Of a stretch of 64,000 nucleotides of DNA, positions 35,682 through 44,774 are shown piece after piece; within the stretch, counting starts at the first letter, position 1, and every line of letters starts with the position of its first letter. Source of the DNA: Planococcus circulans (GTDB lineage Bacteria > Bacillota > Bacilli > Bacillales_A > Planococcaceae); contig NZ_JAIQCL010000001.1 in the NCBI RefSeq assembly GCF_020023385.1, positions 744,001 through 808,000 of the forward strand. The letters run 5' to 3'. The translations under genes were made by a program, and so were the position numbers. The notes below the pieces were generated by a model, which saw only the letters and a program-made list of their open reading frames with translations, was not told the DNA's origin and ran no database searches.

Positions 35682-36704
35682 TTAGTAATCGCTTACATTC
35701 AACTGATTGTCTGCCAGATAAATCGATGCAACTTCCTGTGCTCCAAAAACCATGGAAGCTGCAACTTGTTGGTCACTGGCTTCAATAATCCGCCAGCCGT
35801 TGCCTAGATACTTTAATAAATGCACAAATGCTTTTCTTAATGGATCCGATCCCCCAACGATGACCCAATCAACCTGATTGTGTTCCGTTGTCTGCATCAA
35901 TGCTTGAATATCGTCACAGATAACCGCTCCTACAAAATAATTTGCCCTTTGGTTATCATCCAGCTCTGAAAACATTTGCAATAAGCGAATATGATAAAAA
36001 CTTCTTGTAAAGCCATGCTTCTTTGAAGCTTCATAACCTTTTTCCAACATTTCCACATCAATTGTTTCGACAAGCTCTGGAGATAGAGATTTGGATAAGA
36101 TAGTCTCTTTTTGTATAGCGTGAAGTATCTCCCCCCCTAAAGTGGAAAGGCAAGCCTGCAAGTTCTTTTGTCCATCGACTGCTACATATTTCGTATGAGA
36201 ACCTGGAAGAACCATAATGCCATTTCCTTCAACATCAATTTGCTTTAACAAGCCAATCGTTTCCACCTCTTCCCCTCGCATCACATCAAATTCATTAATC
36301 GATTCGAGTGGATTGCTAAAGTTCAAGGTGTTATTCTTCATCCCTGGAACAAAAATACACGGAATAAGAAGAAATTCCTCAAGCTCAATGACTAATGAAT
36401 TTTGCGCAAAATCCCCGAATCCCGCAGGACTTGTAATATGTGGAACTTCATGCACCCCCAAATCCGAAGTAATCATTCCGGAAGCAACTAGATAGCTGAT
36501 GTCTTTTGCAGTCAATGAATTTTTTTCGAGAATCTCTTCTAGAGCTTGTTTCAAACTTTTCTTCAGCTGTTCGTTATGGCCGTCTATTGCTGTATTCCTA
36601 ACACCCACATTGATTTTCAACTGATCGATTACTTTGCTTTCGTTTCCATTTACCAGACGGAGCCTAGAGTTCGTTGTACCTGAATCTATTAAAATCGTCT
36701 TCAT
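35682..36704 (-). CDS. dgoK: 2-dehydro-3-deoxygalactonokinase
   Basis: 340 residues from MKTILIDSGTTNSRLRL, with GGTGG ahead; a GTG/ATG four codons upstream is possible. DgoK family: ATP motif DSGTTNSRLRLV (6-17), YLVASGMITSDLGVHEVPHI, GMKNNTLNFSNPLESINEFDVMRGEEVE, VLPGSHTKYV, VGGSDPL. It phosphorylates 2-keto-3-deoxygalactonate at C6. 4 to 16 bases from dgoA. Confidence 0.92.
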   Translation of the reverse strand: MKTILIDSGTTNSRLRLVNGNESKVIDQLKINVGVRNTAIDGHNEQLKKSLKQALEEILEKNSLTAKDISYLVASGMITSDLGVHEVPHITSPAGFGDFAQNSLVIELEEFLLIPCIFVPGMKNNTLNFSNPLESINEFDVMRGEEVETIGLLKQIDVEGNGIMVLPGSHTKYVAVDGQKNLQACLSTLGGEILHAIQKETILSKSLSPELVETIDVEMLEKGYEASKKHGFTRSFYHIRLLQMFSELDDNQRANYFVGAVICDDIQALMQTTEHNQVDWVIVGGSDPLRKAFVHLLKYLGNGWRIIEASDQQVAASMVFGAQEVASIYLADNQLNVSDY

Positions 36705-36720
36705 CCAATCCACCACTTTT

Positions 36721-37368
36721 TTATAAATTCTTAGATAAATTATATCGATTGACTAATTCGACAAAATCTCTAGCACGTTTTTCTATCTCTCCAAACTCGC
36801 CTTGTTTCACCAATTTGTTATCAACCAAAGAGCTGCCGATTCCTAAAGCAGAACTTCCTGCTTTCAAAAATTCCTCTGCGTTAGTTAGGGAAATGCCTCC
36901 TACAGCCATAATATCGATTTGGGATAACGGTCCTTTAAGATCAGAGATGTATTTAGAGCCAACTGACCTAGCTGGAAAAATTTTAATCATTCGTGCACCA
37001 TATTCATAAGCTGCTAAAGCTTCAGTAGGTGTCAAAACACCCGGCACCACAAAAGTATTGTAACGATTAGCCATAGTAATTGTGCTTTCTTTTAAAGTTG
37101 GTGCCAAGAGGAACGATGCTCCAGCCAATATTGACTGTCGTGCACTTTCCGGATCCAATACCGTTCCTGCCCCGATGATGAGGTCCGGGTACTTATTTTG
37201 AAGAGAAGATATCCCCTCCAAGGCACCAGGAGTGTTCAATGTTATTTCAACGATACGGATACCGCCTTTGTATAAACTTTCAACCGTTTGTTCTAATTCA
37301 TCGATGGAATCTGTTCGTATGATTGCAACAATTTTATGCTTATTCACTTGTTCAATAACATGAAGCAT
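36721..37368 (-). CDS. dgoA: 2-dehydro-3-deoxy-6-phosphogalactonate aldolase
   Basis: 215 residues, KDPG/KDPGal class I aldolase. Catalytic Glu in VEITLNTPGAL, AGTVLDPESAR, the Schiff-base Lys in ARMIKIFPARSVG, and the phosphate loop MAVGGISLTNAEEFLKAGSSALGIGSSL. Splits KDPGal into pyruvate and glyceraldehyde-3-phosphate. First structural gene of its unit, with two IclR-type operators directly upstream. Confidence 0.93.
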   Translation of the reverse strand: MLHVIEQVNKHKIVAIIRTDSIDELEQTVESLYKGGIRIVEITLNTPGALEGISSLQNKYPDLIIGAGTVLDPESARQSILAGASFLLAPTLKESTITMANRYNTFVVPGVLTPTEALAAYEYGARMIKIFPARSVGSKYISDLKGPLSQIDIMAVGGISLTNAEEFLKAGSSALGIGSSLVDNKLVKQGEFGEIEKRARDFVELVNRYNLSKNL

Positions 37369-37384
37369 TTAACCCCTCCTTTTA

Positions 37385-37401
37385 GTTCCTTATTAAGGAA
37401 C
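37385..37401. promoter_or_regulatory. IclR operator 1 (dgoA promoter)
   Basis: GTTCCTTATTAAGGAAC, 17-bp palindrome, followed by GCCGTTTC. 17 bases upstream of the dgoA ATG. Confidence 0.75.
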
Positions 37402-37431
37402 GCCGTTTCTTTTAGTGGTTATTTTTTAGTC

Positions 37432-37448
37432 GTTCCTTTATAAGGAAC
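37432..37448. promoter_or_regulatory. IclR operator 2 (dgoA promoter)
   Basis: GTTCCTTTATAAGGAAC followed by GACGTTT; 47 bases from operator 1. Confidence 0.75.
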
Positions 37449-37486
37449 GACGTTTTGTTTACCACTCTTTTTTAAAGTATATTTAA

Positions 37487-38287
37487 TTAGGAAAGCGCTG
37501 TCAATGAATTTTTTGAATTTTCTTTACGTCCCAATAAGTTGGAAAGTTCATTGGAGGCCTCCAGAACCTCTTTCGCCATCATTTCTAGCTTTTCTTCAGT
37601 TACTCTCATAATAGGTCCTGCTACACTAATTCCTGCAATAACTTCATGGTGATGGTTAAAAATTGGTGCTGCAGCACATTTAATTCCACTTTCATGTTCT
37701 TCATCGTCAATCGAATACCCTCTTTTGCGAATAAGTTGAATGTTTTCCCACATTGCTTCTTTCGTCGTCAGAGTTTTTTCGGTGTATTTTTTAAGCCCTG
37801 TTTCCGCGATGATCTCTTCAATTTTTTCATCTGGCAAGAAAGCAAATATGGATTTACCGATTCCAGTACAATGTAGTGCCGCTCTTTTTCCAACATTCGA
37901 AAACATACGGATTGTCGCGTTACTTTCCAGTTTGTCAATATAGACTATTTCATGCTTGTCCATAATCGCTAAATGAGCAGTCTCTCCTGTAATTTCCGTT
38001 AATCGATGCAAATAAGGTGAAGCAATTTTTCTAATATCCAAATTATCTGAGACTACTTGACCGACTTCAATAAATTTTAAACCGAGCATATATTTTTCAG
38101 TTTGAATGTCCTGCTGGACAAATCCTTTATTATATAGCGACATTAACAGGCGGTGTGCTGTACTTTTTGATACGTCCAATCGATTCGACAATTCCGTAAC
38201 TCCCAACCCTTGCGGAATTTGCTGCAAAATTTCTATGATGTGCAAAGCTCGGTCAACCGATTGAACGGTAATGGCCTCTTTTTTCAT
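37487..38287 (-). CDS. IclR-family transcriptional regulator
   Basis: 266 residues from MKKEAITVQSV with AGGAGGAAAAAAT ahead. Winged HTH: LGVTELSNRLDVSKSTAHRLLMSLYNKGFV (about 28-57). Effector domain with GETAHLAIMDKHEIVYIDKLES, ALHCTGIGKSIFAFLPDE and the ISVAGPIMRVT end. It lies inside the galactonate locus, and three identical palindromes GTTCCTTWWWAAGGAAC (37385, 37432, 40135) make it the probable local regulator, with galactonate or KDGal as effector. Confidence 0.93.
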   Translation of the reverse strand: MKKEAITVQSVDRALHIIEILQQIPQGLGVTELSNRLDVSKSTAHRLLMSLYNKGFVQQDIQTEKYMLGLKFIEVGQVVSDNLDIRKIASPYLHRLTEITGETAHLAIMDKHEIVYIDKLESNATIRMFSNVGKRAALHCTGIGKSIFAFLPDEKIEEIIAETGLKKYTEKTLTTKEAMWENIQLIRKRGYSIDDEEHESGIKCAAAPIFNHHHEVIAGISVAGPIMRVTEEKLEMMAKEVLEASNELSNLLGRKENSKNSLTALS

Positions 38288-38381
38288 ATTTTTTCCTCCT
38301 AGCAATAAAGCAAGTTCTCCTTTAAAGAGTTTCTATTTAAATACTATAGGAAATGCTCTCTGTTTCATACAATTAACTGGT

Positions 38382-39281
38382 TTACATCTCTTCCGCCAAT
38401 AATTTTTTTAAAAACTCTTTAGCAACTCGCTCCGTATAATGTGCATCTTCGTTTTCATTTGTCCGGACTTCCACTGATATCCGGAACGATTTCCCCGTAA
38501 ATATCCCCAACGATTCAGCTTTTTTCACAATGCCTACAGCCTTTGGATAGGTTAGGAACCCTGGCTCGCCTAAAGGAATATGATAATCTCCATAAATTGG
38601 ATGGCGGTTATCCAATACGGCATTTGATAAATGCAGCTGGCTTATAAGGGAAGAAGCGATTTCCAAAGCCTCTTCCATCTGCTCTCCATTTAAAGCAGCA
38701 TGGGCAGTATCGAAAGCAAACCCAATGTTCGGATGAGATTCCTTGACTTCTGATAGGATACTGGCTGTTTCAGCGCTTGGTCCTAAAAACATCTTTTTAT
38801 GGACATGGCGATCCAATGGTTCCACGATTACTTCCAATCCGCATGCTCTTGCTTCAGTACAGATTTCCTTCAGACTTTGGACAAGACTTTCTGCAGCTTT
38901 TTCACGCTGGCCTTCTCCTGGATCTGGGCCTGTAATTAATGCGATGGTCGATGCTCCAGTTTCTTTAGCCAGTGCAATATTTTTAATGATTTCTGAAACT
39001 GCATACTGCCTTGATTTCTGGTTTACAGCTGATAGATCTAACCCTTTTTCCGTAATAACAGCCGTCATCCATTGAGTCACAATTAATCCAGCAGAAGAAG
39101 TAATTTCGCTAATTTTTTGTCGATTGGCTTTATCATGGATACCGGCAATTTCGATGCCTTTATAAAAGCCTTCTTCTGCAATTCCCTCGATTTTCGATAC
39201 AAAAAAGCTTTCATTTTCGATGAAAGGGCGATAAATCTCCGGCATTAGGATAGTTGGTAGAAAGGTCAATTGTTTAGCCAA
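38382..39281 (-). CDS. Sugar phosphate isomerase/epimerase-like TIM barrel protein (second of pair)
   Basis: 299 residues, AP endonuclease 2 / xylose isomerase-like barrel. Metal-site features: GIEIAGIHD, TLAL-like strand STIALITGPDPGEG, VIVEPLDRHVHKK (Glu), FAFDTAHAAL (Asp/His), LHLSNAVLDN (His) and SVEVRTNE (Glu). Overlaps the gene before by 8 bases. The two probably act together on a sugar-acid intermediate, but the reaction is unknown. Confidence 0.88.
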   Translation of the reverse strand: MAKQLTFLPTILMPEIYRPFIENESFFVSKIEGIAEEGFYKGIEIAGIHDKANRQKISEITSSAGLIVTQWMTAVITEKGLDLSAVNQKSRQYAVSEIIKNIALAKETGASTIALITGPDPGEGQREKAAESLVQSLKEICTEARACGLEVIVEPLDRHVHKKMFLGPSAETASILSEVKESHPNIGFAFDTAHAALNGEQMEEALEIASSLISQLHLSNAVLDNRHPIYGDYHIPLGEPGFLTYPKAVGIVKKAESLGIFTGKSFRISVEVRTNENEDAHYTERVAKEFLKKLLAEEM

Positions 39282-40107
39282 ATTTTTGGCCTCCTTGACT
39301 AATCGGTTTTAAATTTGAGTCTACATACTTACTGATATCCAGTATGGCTTGTGTTGGATTAGCAGTGGATTCTTCTGTTTCTTCTTCCACCATAATCCAG
39401 CCGTTGTATCCTGAATTCATCAACAATCGGATGATTTCTGGGAAGTCAATATCGCCGGTGCCCATCTTTTTCCACTCATAGTCGTTGGAAGCATCTTTAA
39501 AATGAACATGCTTAATGTATGGCATATATTTCTTGAAAATCTTCAGTACATCCATTCCTCCAAAAGCGATGTGCCCTGCATCAGGCGTATAACTTATATA
39601 ATTGAAGTCTAAGCCATTGAATAAAACTTCATAGTCTTCTTCAAGACGGAACACGGATCCTGCTGGTGAATTCGGATGGAATGAGCAAAGGACACCTTGA
39701 GCAGCCGCTCTTTCAGCCAATTGATTGGCACACTTGATAATGTTGTGCTGACGGTTTTCAAGATCTACCCGCTGGTTTCCAGTTCTCGGCGCAACATTCA
39801 ATAAAGCATCTGGAAAATGTTTTACATAGTCGATATAATAGTCTGCAAATGCTTTTTCTTCTGCCGTTTCTTCAGAATTCAGCCAACTGAACGGAATCGT
39901 CAATGCAGCCAACTGCAGATTGCGCTGGTCTAATTCACGTTTCAAGGCCAGTGGATCTTCTTTAAATCTTCCTAGTAAAGACACTTGTATGTCTACACCT
40001 CGAAAGCCAGTACGTTCTACCGTATCGGCAATCTGTGGAAAATAATCTGATTCTTTATCGTAATCCAATTCCCAGGTCGAGCCGTGACACCCATATTTAA
40101 TATCCAT
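39274..40107 (-). CDS. Sugar phosphate isomerase/epimerase-like TIM barrel protein (first of pair)
   Basis: 277 residues, same fold as its neighbour but different in sequence; IolE/inosose dehydratase-like look. MKYGCHGSTWE-type start (here DIKYGCHGSTWELDYD), FRGVDIQVSLLGRF, VLCSFHPNSPAGSVF, SYTPDAGHIAFGGMD, IKHVHFKDASNDYEWKKMGTGDIDF, IMVEEETEES (metal Glu). First gene of the transcript, 28 bases behind an IclR-type palindrome. Confidence 0.88.
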   Translation of the reverse strand: MDIKYGCHGSTWELDYDKESDYFPQIADTVERTGFRGVDIQVSLLGRFKEDPLALKRELDQRNLQLAALTIPFSWLNSEETAEEKAFADYYIDYVKHFPDALLNVAPRTGNQRVDLENRQHNIIKCANQLAERAAAQGVLCSFHPNSPAGSVFRLEEDYEVLFNGLDFNYISYTPDAGHIAFGGMDVLKIFKKYMPYIKHVHFKDASNDYEWKKMGTGDIDFPEIIRLLMNSGYNGWIMVEEETEESTANPTQAILDISKYVDSNLKPISQGGQKFG

Positions 40108-40134
40108 ATCCCTGCCTCCTTAGCAAACTTCTAT

Positions 40135-40151
40135 GTTCCTTTATAAGGAAC
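40135..40151. promoter_or_regulatory. IclR operator 3 (isomerase gene pair)
   Basis: GTTCCTTTATAAGGAAC followed by ATCGTTTC; identical core to operator 2. Confidence 0.75.
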
Positions 40152-40328
40152 ATCGTTTCATCAAATGAATCTTTCGTCAATTGTAAGCAAAAAAGAAAGC
40201 GTTGTCAATTTCAGCTCGTAGAATTTCTTAGGAAATTGAGTGTAAATGGAGCAGATCCCTGTCCCTGAGTAGTAACTTCAAGTACTTTGTGTAACGCAAT
40301 TATATCTATTAAGAATCTCGATAAACGT

Positions 40329-40380
40329 AGCAAGGCCGCACCTCGAAACCGTTAGGCTCTCGATGCGGCGTTTTCTTTTC
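40329..40380 (+). terminator. Plus-strand terminator-like hairpin without a plus-strand gene
   Basis: GCCGCA...TCGA...CC / GG...TCGA...TGCGGC stem with a GTTA loop, followed by GTTTTCTTTTC on the plus strand only. The flanking genes are on the minus strand. Nothing else was recognised in 40152-40468. Confidence 0.45.
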
Positions 40381-40468
40381 TAAGTAAATAGGTACTCATT
40401 ATTGGACGCTTACTTTGAAACTCTACACAAGTGGCTTTTTCATCTTTCAATACTCAACTAAGCTGTGG

Positions 40469-42163
40469 CTATCGGAAGTCTTTATTTAATGCTCTTGCTA
40501 GAAAAACTGAAAACTCTGCTCTAGTAATAGCTTGACCAGGACGGAAAGTTTTATCTGAGTAACCGTAGGTGATTTTATTTTGAACCAGTCCTGAAATTGG
40601 TTTGGATGCCCAATGAGAAGTGGGTACATCTTTAAAAACTTGAGTATTATTCGCTTCGAACTTATACGCTAATGCCAATACTTGCGCCATTTCAGCACGG
40701 GTTATATTTTTGTCTGGTTTAAAGGATCCATTCGCATACCCGTTAAACAAACCAGCTTCTGTCACGGCAGCAATATCATTTTCCGCCCAATGATCACTAT
40801 TTATATCCGAATATTCAGTCTTTTTAGTTGATGAGGAAATATTTAATGCAATAGCTAGCATTTTTGCTGCTTCAGCACGAGTTGTTTTTTTATTTGGCTG
40901 GAAAGTGCCATTCAGAAATCCTGCCACTATTTTTTTTTCGGAAAGATAGAGAACTTCATCATAAAACCAATGGCTAGTTTGAACATCTGAAAACGTTTCA
41001 GCTTTAACTGTTACTTGTGTTTCTTTGCTTATATTCCCTGCTTTATCAGTAGCAGTGACAGATAAAACAGTTCCAGCCTTTTGCTTTGGAATCACTACAG
41101 TAAATTCTCCTGTACTTTTAGTTACACCTGTTGCTACTAAGGTCTTACCTGATTTAACACCTACAGTAGATCCACTGGGCGCTGTTCCTATCAAATTAGT
41201 AGAAGTAGCTGTTATTACATTTACTTTAGGCTTTGATACAATCTCTTTATCTGTTAAGTAATAGTATCCCCCAATATTTATTTCTCCCTTTAATCCTTCT
41301 ATACCAGCAACAACGTATCGATCTTTAACGTTTTTTATTGTATCAACGTAAATAGATACAGGCTCAGCACTTCCTTTTAATTGTTTCAAAGATACAATCA
41401 AGCCGTAACCGTTATTGTTCTCTGTAGATAAATTAGAAATATTAATATTTTTTATTTGCTCAATTGAAGAATTTGGCTCTATATCTATACCACTTTGAGG
41501 TGGTGTACCGTTTGTATTTGTTATTACAGCATTTGAAATATATAGATTAATAGCTGAAATAACGGAAATTCCTTGTCTACGATTATTGTTTAATACTGGA
41601 TTCGTTATTTTTATATTTTCATTAAACCGTTGGTTCGCAGTACTTCCAATGTAAATTCCATCACCCCAACAATTAGAAACTTTAACGTTCTCAATAACTA
41701 TATTATTAGACCCTTTAATACTTATACCAAAACCCCATTCACCCGCCTTACCTTGATGTTCTTGCCTTTCTCCTACTATTTCAGCGGCGCCTACTATATT
41801 CACATTGTTTACGTCATGGATTCTGAGTATTTGATAATGTTCTTCACTATTTGGTAAAGCTTTTAAAACTGCACCTTTTTCGAATTCTAAAGTGATATTA
41901 TCTTTCAATACAATAGATTTAACTGCATCTATTAGATATGTTCCTTTAGGGAAAAAAACTCTCCCTCCTCCTTGCTCACTTTGAGAGTTGATTGCTTCTT
42001 GAATAAACCCCGTCTGATTTGTTTTCCCATCGTTATTTGCTCCGAATGAAATAATGCTTACTTTCTCTTCGGCAAATACAGCTACCGAATAAGAAAAAAA
42101 TATAAAAGAAAGAAATGCGAAACTTATTACCCAAACAGTTAAGTTTTTTTCGATAAATTTCAT
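40469..42163 (-). CDS. SLH-anchored right-handed beta-helix protein (pectate lyase superfamily)
   Basis: 564 residues. Signal peptide 1-31 (ends AVFA-EE). Residues about 34-300: pectate-lyase-3-type start (ISFGANNDGKTNQTGFIQEA, GGGRVFFPKGTYLI), then beta-helix rungs rich in Asn and Ile (NNIVIENVKVSNCWGDGIYI, NLYISNAVITNTNG). Residues about 310-385: a bacterial Ig-like domain (GTAPSGSTVGVKSG...SVTATDKAGNIS). Three SLH repeats at about 390-560 (GFLNGTFQPNKKTTRAEAAK, GYANGSFKPDKNITRAEMAQ, GYSDKTFRPGQAITRAEFSV). Surface-displayed glycan-binding or cleaving enzyme, placed at the end of the polysaccharide locus. Confidence 0.92.
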   Translation of the reverse strand: MKFIEKNLTVWVISFAFLSFIFFSYSVAVFAEEKVSIISFGANNDGKTNQTGFIQEAINSQSEQGGGRVFFPKGTYLIDAVKSIVLKDNITLEFEKGAVLKALPNSEEHYQILRIHDVNNVNIVGAAEIVGERQEHQGKAGEWGFGISIKGSNNIVIENVKVSNCWGDGIYIGSTANQRFNENIKITNPVLNNNRRQGISVISAINLYISNAVITNTNGTPPQSGIDIEPNSSIEQIKNINISNLSTENNNGYGLIVSLKQLKGSAEPVSIYVDTIKNVKDRYVVAGIEGLKGEINIGGYYYLTDKEIVSKPKVNVITATSTNLIGTAPSGSTVGVKSGKTLVATGVTKSTGEFTVVIPKQKAGTVLSVTATDKAGNISKETQVTVKAETFSDVQTSHWFYDEVLYLSEKKIVAGFLNGTFQPNKKTTRAEAAKMLAIALNISSSTKKTEYSDINSDHWAENDIAAVTEAGLFNGYANGSFKPDKNITRAEMAQVLALAYKFEANNTQVFKDVPTSHWASKPISGLVQNKITYGYSDKTFRPGQAITRAEFSVFLARALNKDFR

Positions 42164-42312
42164 TTTACCCCTCCTCTTTTTACCTACTTATATCACATAA
42201 AAAGAGAGTGAAAAGTAAATATATTAAATATGGGAAAAAATGATTTTTTATACCTGTTTTAAATTTTCTTTTCAATAAGGCAGTTTGAAACGTTTTTATG
42301 TTCAAATAATAC

Positions 42313-42355
42313 AAAAAAAAATGGAGAATTAGTTAATAACTAATTCTCCATTTTT
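42313..42355 (-). terminator. Terminator of the polysaccharide locus
   Basis: ATGGAGAATTA / TAATTCTCCAT stem, with nine T following on the minus strand. The stem includes the last codons of the aminotransferase gene. Confidence 0.9.
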
Positions 42356-43494
42356 AAAATAAGTACTTTTTTTATTTTTTTTATAACCTTATTTTGTTGT
42401 TCTATGGTCATATTCGACCCGCTAGGCAAACAAACTCCAGTTTCAAATAACCATTCACTTACTATATCATCTGTTCCATGAGCATAAAACTCACATCCTT
42501 CAAACAGAGGTTGTAGGTGTAATGGTTTCCAAACTGGACGAGCTTCAATATTTTCTTTGCCAAGTTCTTCAATCAACTCATGGGGTGTTACCTTCACTTT
42601 TTTAGGATCTAGTGTGAACGTTGTTAACCAGCGGTTGCCATAGGTATCTTCTAGTTCAGGCATAAATTTTAATCCCTCAATCTCACCTAAAGCTTCAACA
42701 TATCGATTAAAAATAGCTCTACGAGTATTTACACGTTCATCTAGAACTTGTAATTGCGCGCGTCCTACCCCTGCGAGGATATTGCTTAACCGATAGTTAT
42801 AGCCGACTACGCTATGTTGATAATGGATTGCTGGATCTCTTGCTTGAGTAGCTAAAAATCTAGCTTTCTTTAGAGCTTGAGCATCATTTGAGACCAACAT
42901 TCCCCCGCCAGAAGTTGTAATAATTTTGTTTCCATTAAAAGAAAAGATACCAAACCTACCAAATGATCCGCTTGGCTGTCCTTTATACAATGCTCCCAAA
43001 GACTCTGCTGCATCTTCTACAATCGGTACTCCATACTCTTCACTTAATTTCACTAATTCGTCCATCATGGCTACTTGTCCATATAGATTAACAATAATAA
43101 TGGCTCTTGGAAGTTCCCCTTTTTCTTTTGCATCTTTTAAGGCTTTTTCTAAAGCAACAGGAGACATATTCCAGGTTGTCACTTCTGAATCAATAAACAC
43201 CGGAGTGGCACCAGAATAAAGAATAGGGTTTGCACTCGCAATAAAAGTTAAACTTGAGCAAAATACTACATCCTCTTTACCAACTCCCAATAATTCAAGA
43301 GCTAAGTGAATGGCTGCAGTACCTGAACTTGTAGCTGCTGCATCTGTCATTTTTACATAGTCAGCGATTTCACGTTCAAAAGCATCTACGTTCGGACCCA
43401 ACGGGGCAATCCAATTTGTCTCAAAGGCTTGATTGATATAATGTTGTTCTTTTCCACTCATATGCGGAGAAGAAAGAAATATTCTTTCAGTCAT
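42340..43494 (-). CDS. DegT/DnrJ/EryC1-family aminotransferase (PglE/EpsN-like)
   Basis: 384 residues, PLP enzyme. Motifs: GTAAIHLALELLG, FCSSLTFIASANPILYSGATPVFID, VEDAAESLGALYKG (Asp and Gln-type pocket), FSFNGNKIITTSGGGML with the PLP Lys, and YNYRLSNILAGVGRAQL. Transfers an amino group to a UDP-4-keto-6-deoxy-HexNAc. With the CapD-type dehydratase (51715), the NeuD-like acetyltransferase and the sugar transferase, it completes a UDP-N,N'-diacetylbacillosamine pathway as in PglFED or EpsC-N-M. Confidence 0.92.
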   Translation of the reverse strand: MTERIFLSSPHMSGKEQHYINQAFETNWIAPLGPNVDAFEREIADYVKMTDAAATSSGTAAIHLALELLGVGKEDVVFCSSLTFIASANPILYSGATPVFIDSEVTTWNMSPVALEKALKDAKEKGELPRAIIIVNLYGQVAMMDELVKLSEEYGVPIVEDAAESLGALYKGQPSGSFGRFGIFSFNGNKIITTSGGGMLVSNDAQALKKARFLATQARDPAIHYQHSVVGYNYRLSNILAGVGRAQLQVLDERVNTRRAIFNRYVEALGEIEGLKFMPELEDTYGNRWLTTFTLDPKKVKVTPHELIEELGKENIEARPVWKPLHLQPLFEGCEFYAHGTDDIVSEWLFETGVCLPSGSNMTIEQQNKVIKKIKKVLILKMEN

Positions 43495-43531
43495 GATAGC
43501 AATCGCTCCTATGTTATTTAGTTAGTATTTC

Positions 43532-44164
43532 TCAATTAACTTCATTTGTTTTAATCACTTTAGCAGGAATACCCACCGCTGTTGAAAATTCTTTTATATC
43601 AGCTATTACAACAGAACCGGCACCAATAACACTCCACTGTCCTACTTTTTTCAATGGTATTATTGTTGCTCCTGCCCCTATATGAACACCCTCGCAAAGC
43701 TCAACTCCTCCGGCCATAATAGAACCGGGAGAGAGGTGAGCAAAGTCTTCAATAATACATTCATGTTCTATTACTGAATTGGAATTTACTATTGAGTGGA
43801 TTCCAATATGTGCATCTGCATTTACAATAGCTCCTGGCATAATAACTGATCCCAGACCAATTTTAGCACTGGGACTTATAATCGTTTGTTTATGGATACA
43901 GGTTGCATACTGCTTATCTAAAAGGTTCAACCGCTCGACAACTTTTCTTCTGATGGGATTCGATCCAATTGACACGATAACTTTAGCTCGCTTTTCTTCT
44001 ATTAATTCCTTCACGTGTGAGAGGGGTCCGTATAAACATCCGTCCTCAATAAAAATCTCACTATACTTATCATCCAATTTTGCAACTACATCATCGCCAT
44101 TTGATTTAACTATGTCGGTAATCACTTTTCCATGTCCACTGTCACCTATTAAAATAATATTCAT
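43532..44164 (-). CDS. Acetyltransferase, NeuD/PglD/EpsM family
   Basis: 210 residues. N-terminal Rossmann-like sugar-binding domain (MNIILIGDSGHGKVITDIV) and a C-terminal left-handed beta helix of hexapeptide repeats (IGLGSVIMPGAIVNADAHIGIHSIVNSNSVIEHE). His in the SVIEHECIIED segment corresponds to the catalytic base of PglD. It should acetylate the 4-amino group of the UDP-sugar made by the next gene. Confidence 0.92.
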   Translation of the reverse strand: MNIILIGDSGHGKVITDIVKSNGDDVVAKLDDKYSEIFIEDGCLYGPLSHVKELIEEKRAKVIVSIGSNPIRRKVVERLNLLDKQYATCIHKQTIISPSAKIGLGSVIMPGAIVNADAHIGIHSIVNSNSVIEHECIIEDFAHLSPGSIMAGGVELCEGVHIGAGATIIPLKKVGQWSVIGAGSVVIADIKEFSTAVGIPAKVIKTNEVN

Positions 44165-44165
44165 T

Positions 44166-44771
44166 TTAAGGCCTCCTGGATTTGGAATTTCCTTGGAATT
44201 TAGTCATCGTAGCCTGTCCGTCTTGTGAAATACCTTCTGATTTAAAGACTTTCATAACAGTCAGGATTAATATTTTCATATCCAACCAAAACGTCCGATT
44301 TTCTACATACCACACATCAAATTCAAACTTTTTTTCCCATTTGATAGTATTTCGACCATTGACCTGAGCCCACCCAGTAATACCCGGCCTGACATCATGA
44401 CGTTTTAACTGTGTTTGATTATACAAATTCATGTATTCCATTAACAAAGGCCGTGGCCCTACGAAGCTCATATCCCCTTTAAGCACATTCCAAAGCTGCG
44501 GAAGCTCATCTAAACTTAACTTCCTTATAATTTTACCAAACGAAGTTAAGCGAACGTCATCAGGGAGCAGTTCTCCATTACTATCTTTTTCATCAGTCAT
44601 AGATCTAAATTTATAAACTTTAAAAGGTTTGCCGTTCAATCCTGGCCGTACTTGAGTAAAAATTACTGGTGTTCCGATTTTCACCTTAATCAGAAAAGCC
44701 GTAATGGCGATAACAGGTGATAGCAAAACTAATGCGATTAAGCTTACTGCTATATCAAATATTCTTTTCAT
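44166..44771 (-). CDS. Initiating sugar transferase (PglC/EpsL family)
   Basis: 201 residues, the short monotopic phosphoglycosyl transferase form. [20 protein letters not shown] re-entrant helix at the start, [24 protein letters not shown] (catalytic region), [28 protein letters not shown] with the Asp-Glu dyad, [14 protein letters not shown]. Moves a phospho-sugar, probably diacetylbacillosamine phosphate, to undecaprenyl phosphate. 1-base gap to the acetyltransferase. Confidence 0.95.
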   Translation of the reverse strand: MKRIFDIAVSLIALVLLSPVIAITAFLIKVKIGTPVIFTQVRPGLNGKPFKVYKFRSMTDEKDSNGELLPDDVRLTSFGKIIRKLSLDELPQLWNVLKGDMSFVGPRPLLMEYMNLYNQTQLKRHDVRPGITGWAQVNGRNTIKWEKKFEFDVWYVENRTFWLDMKILILTVMKVFKSEGISQDGQATMTKFQGNSKSRRP

Positions 44772-44774
44772 AAC

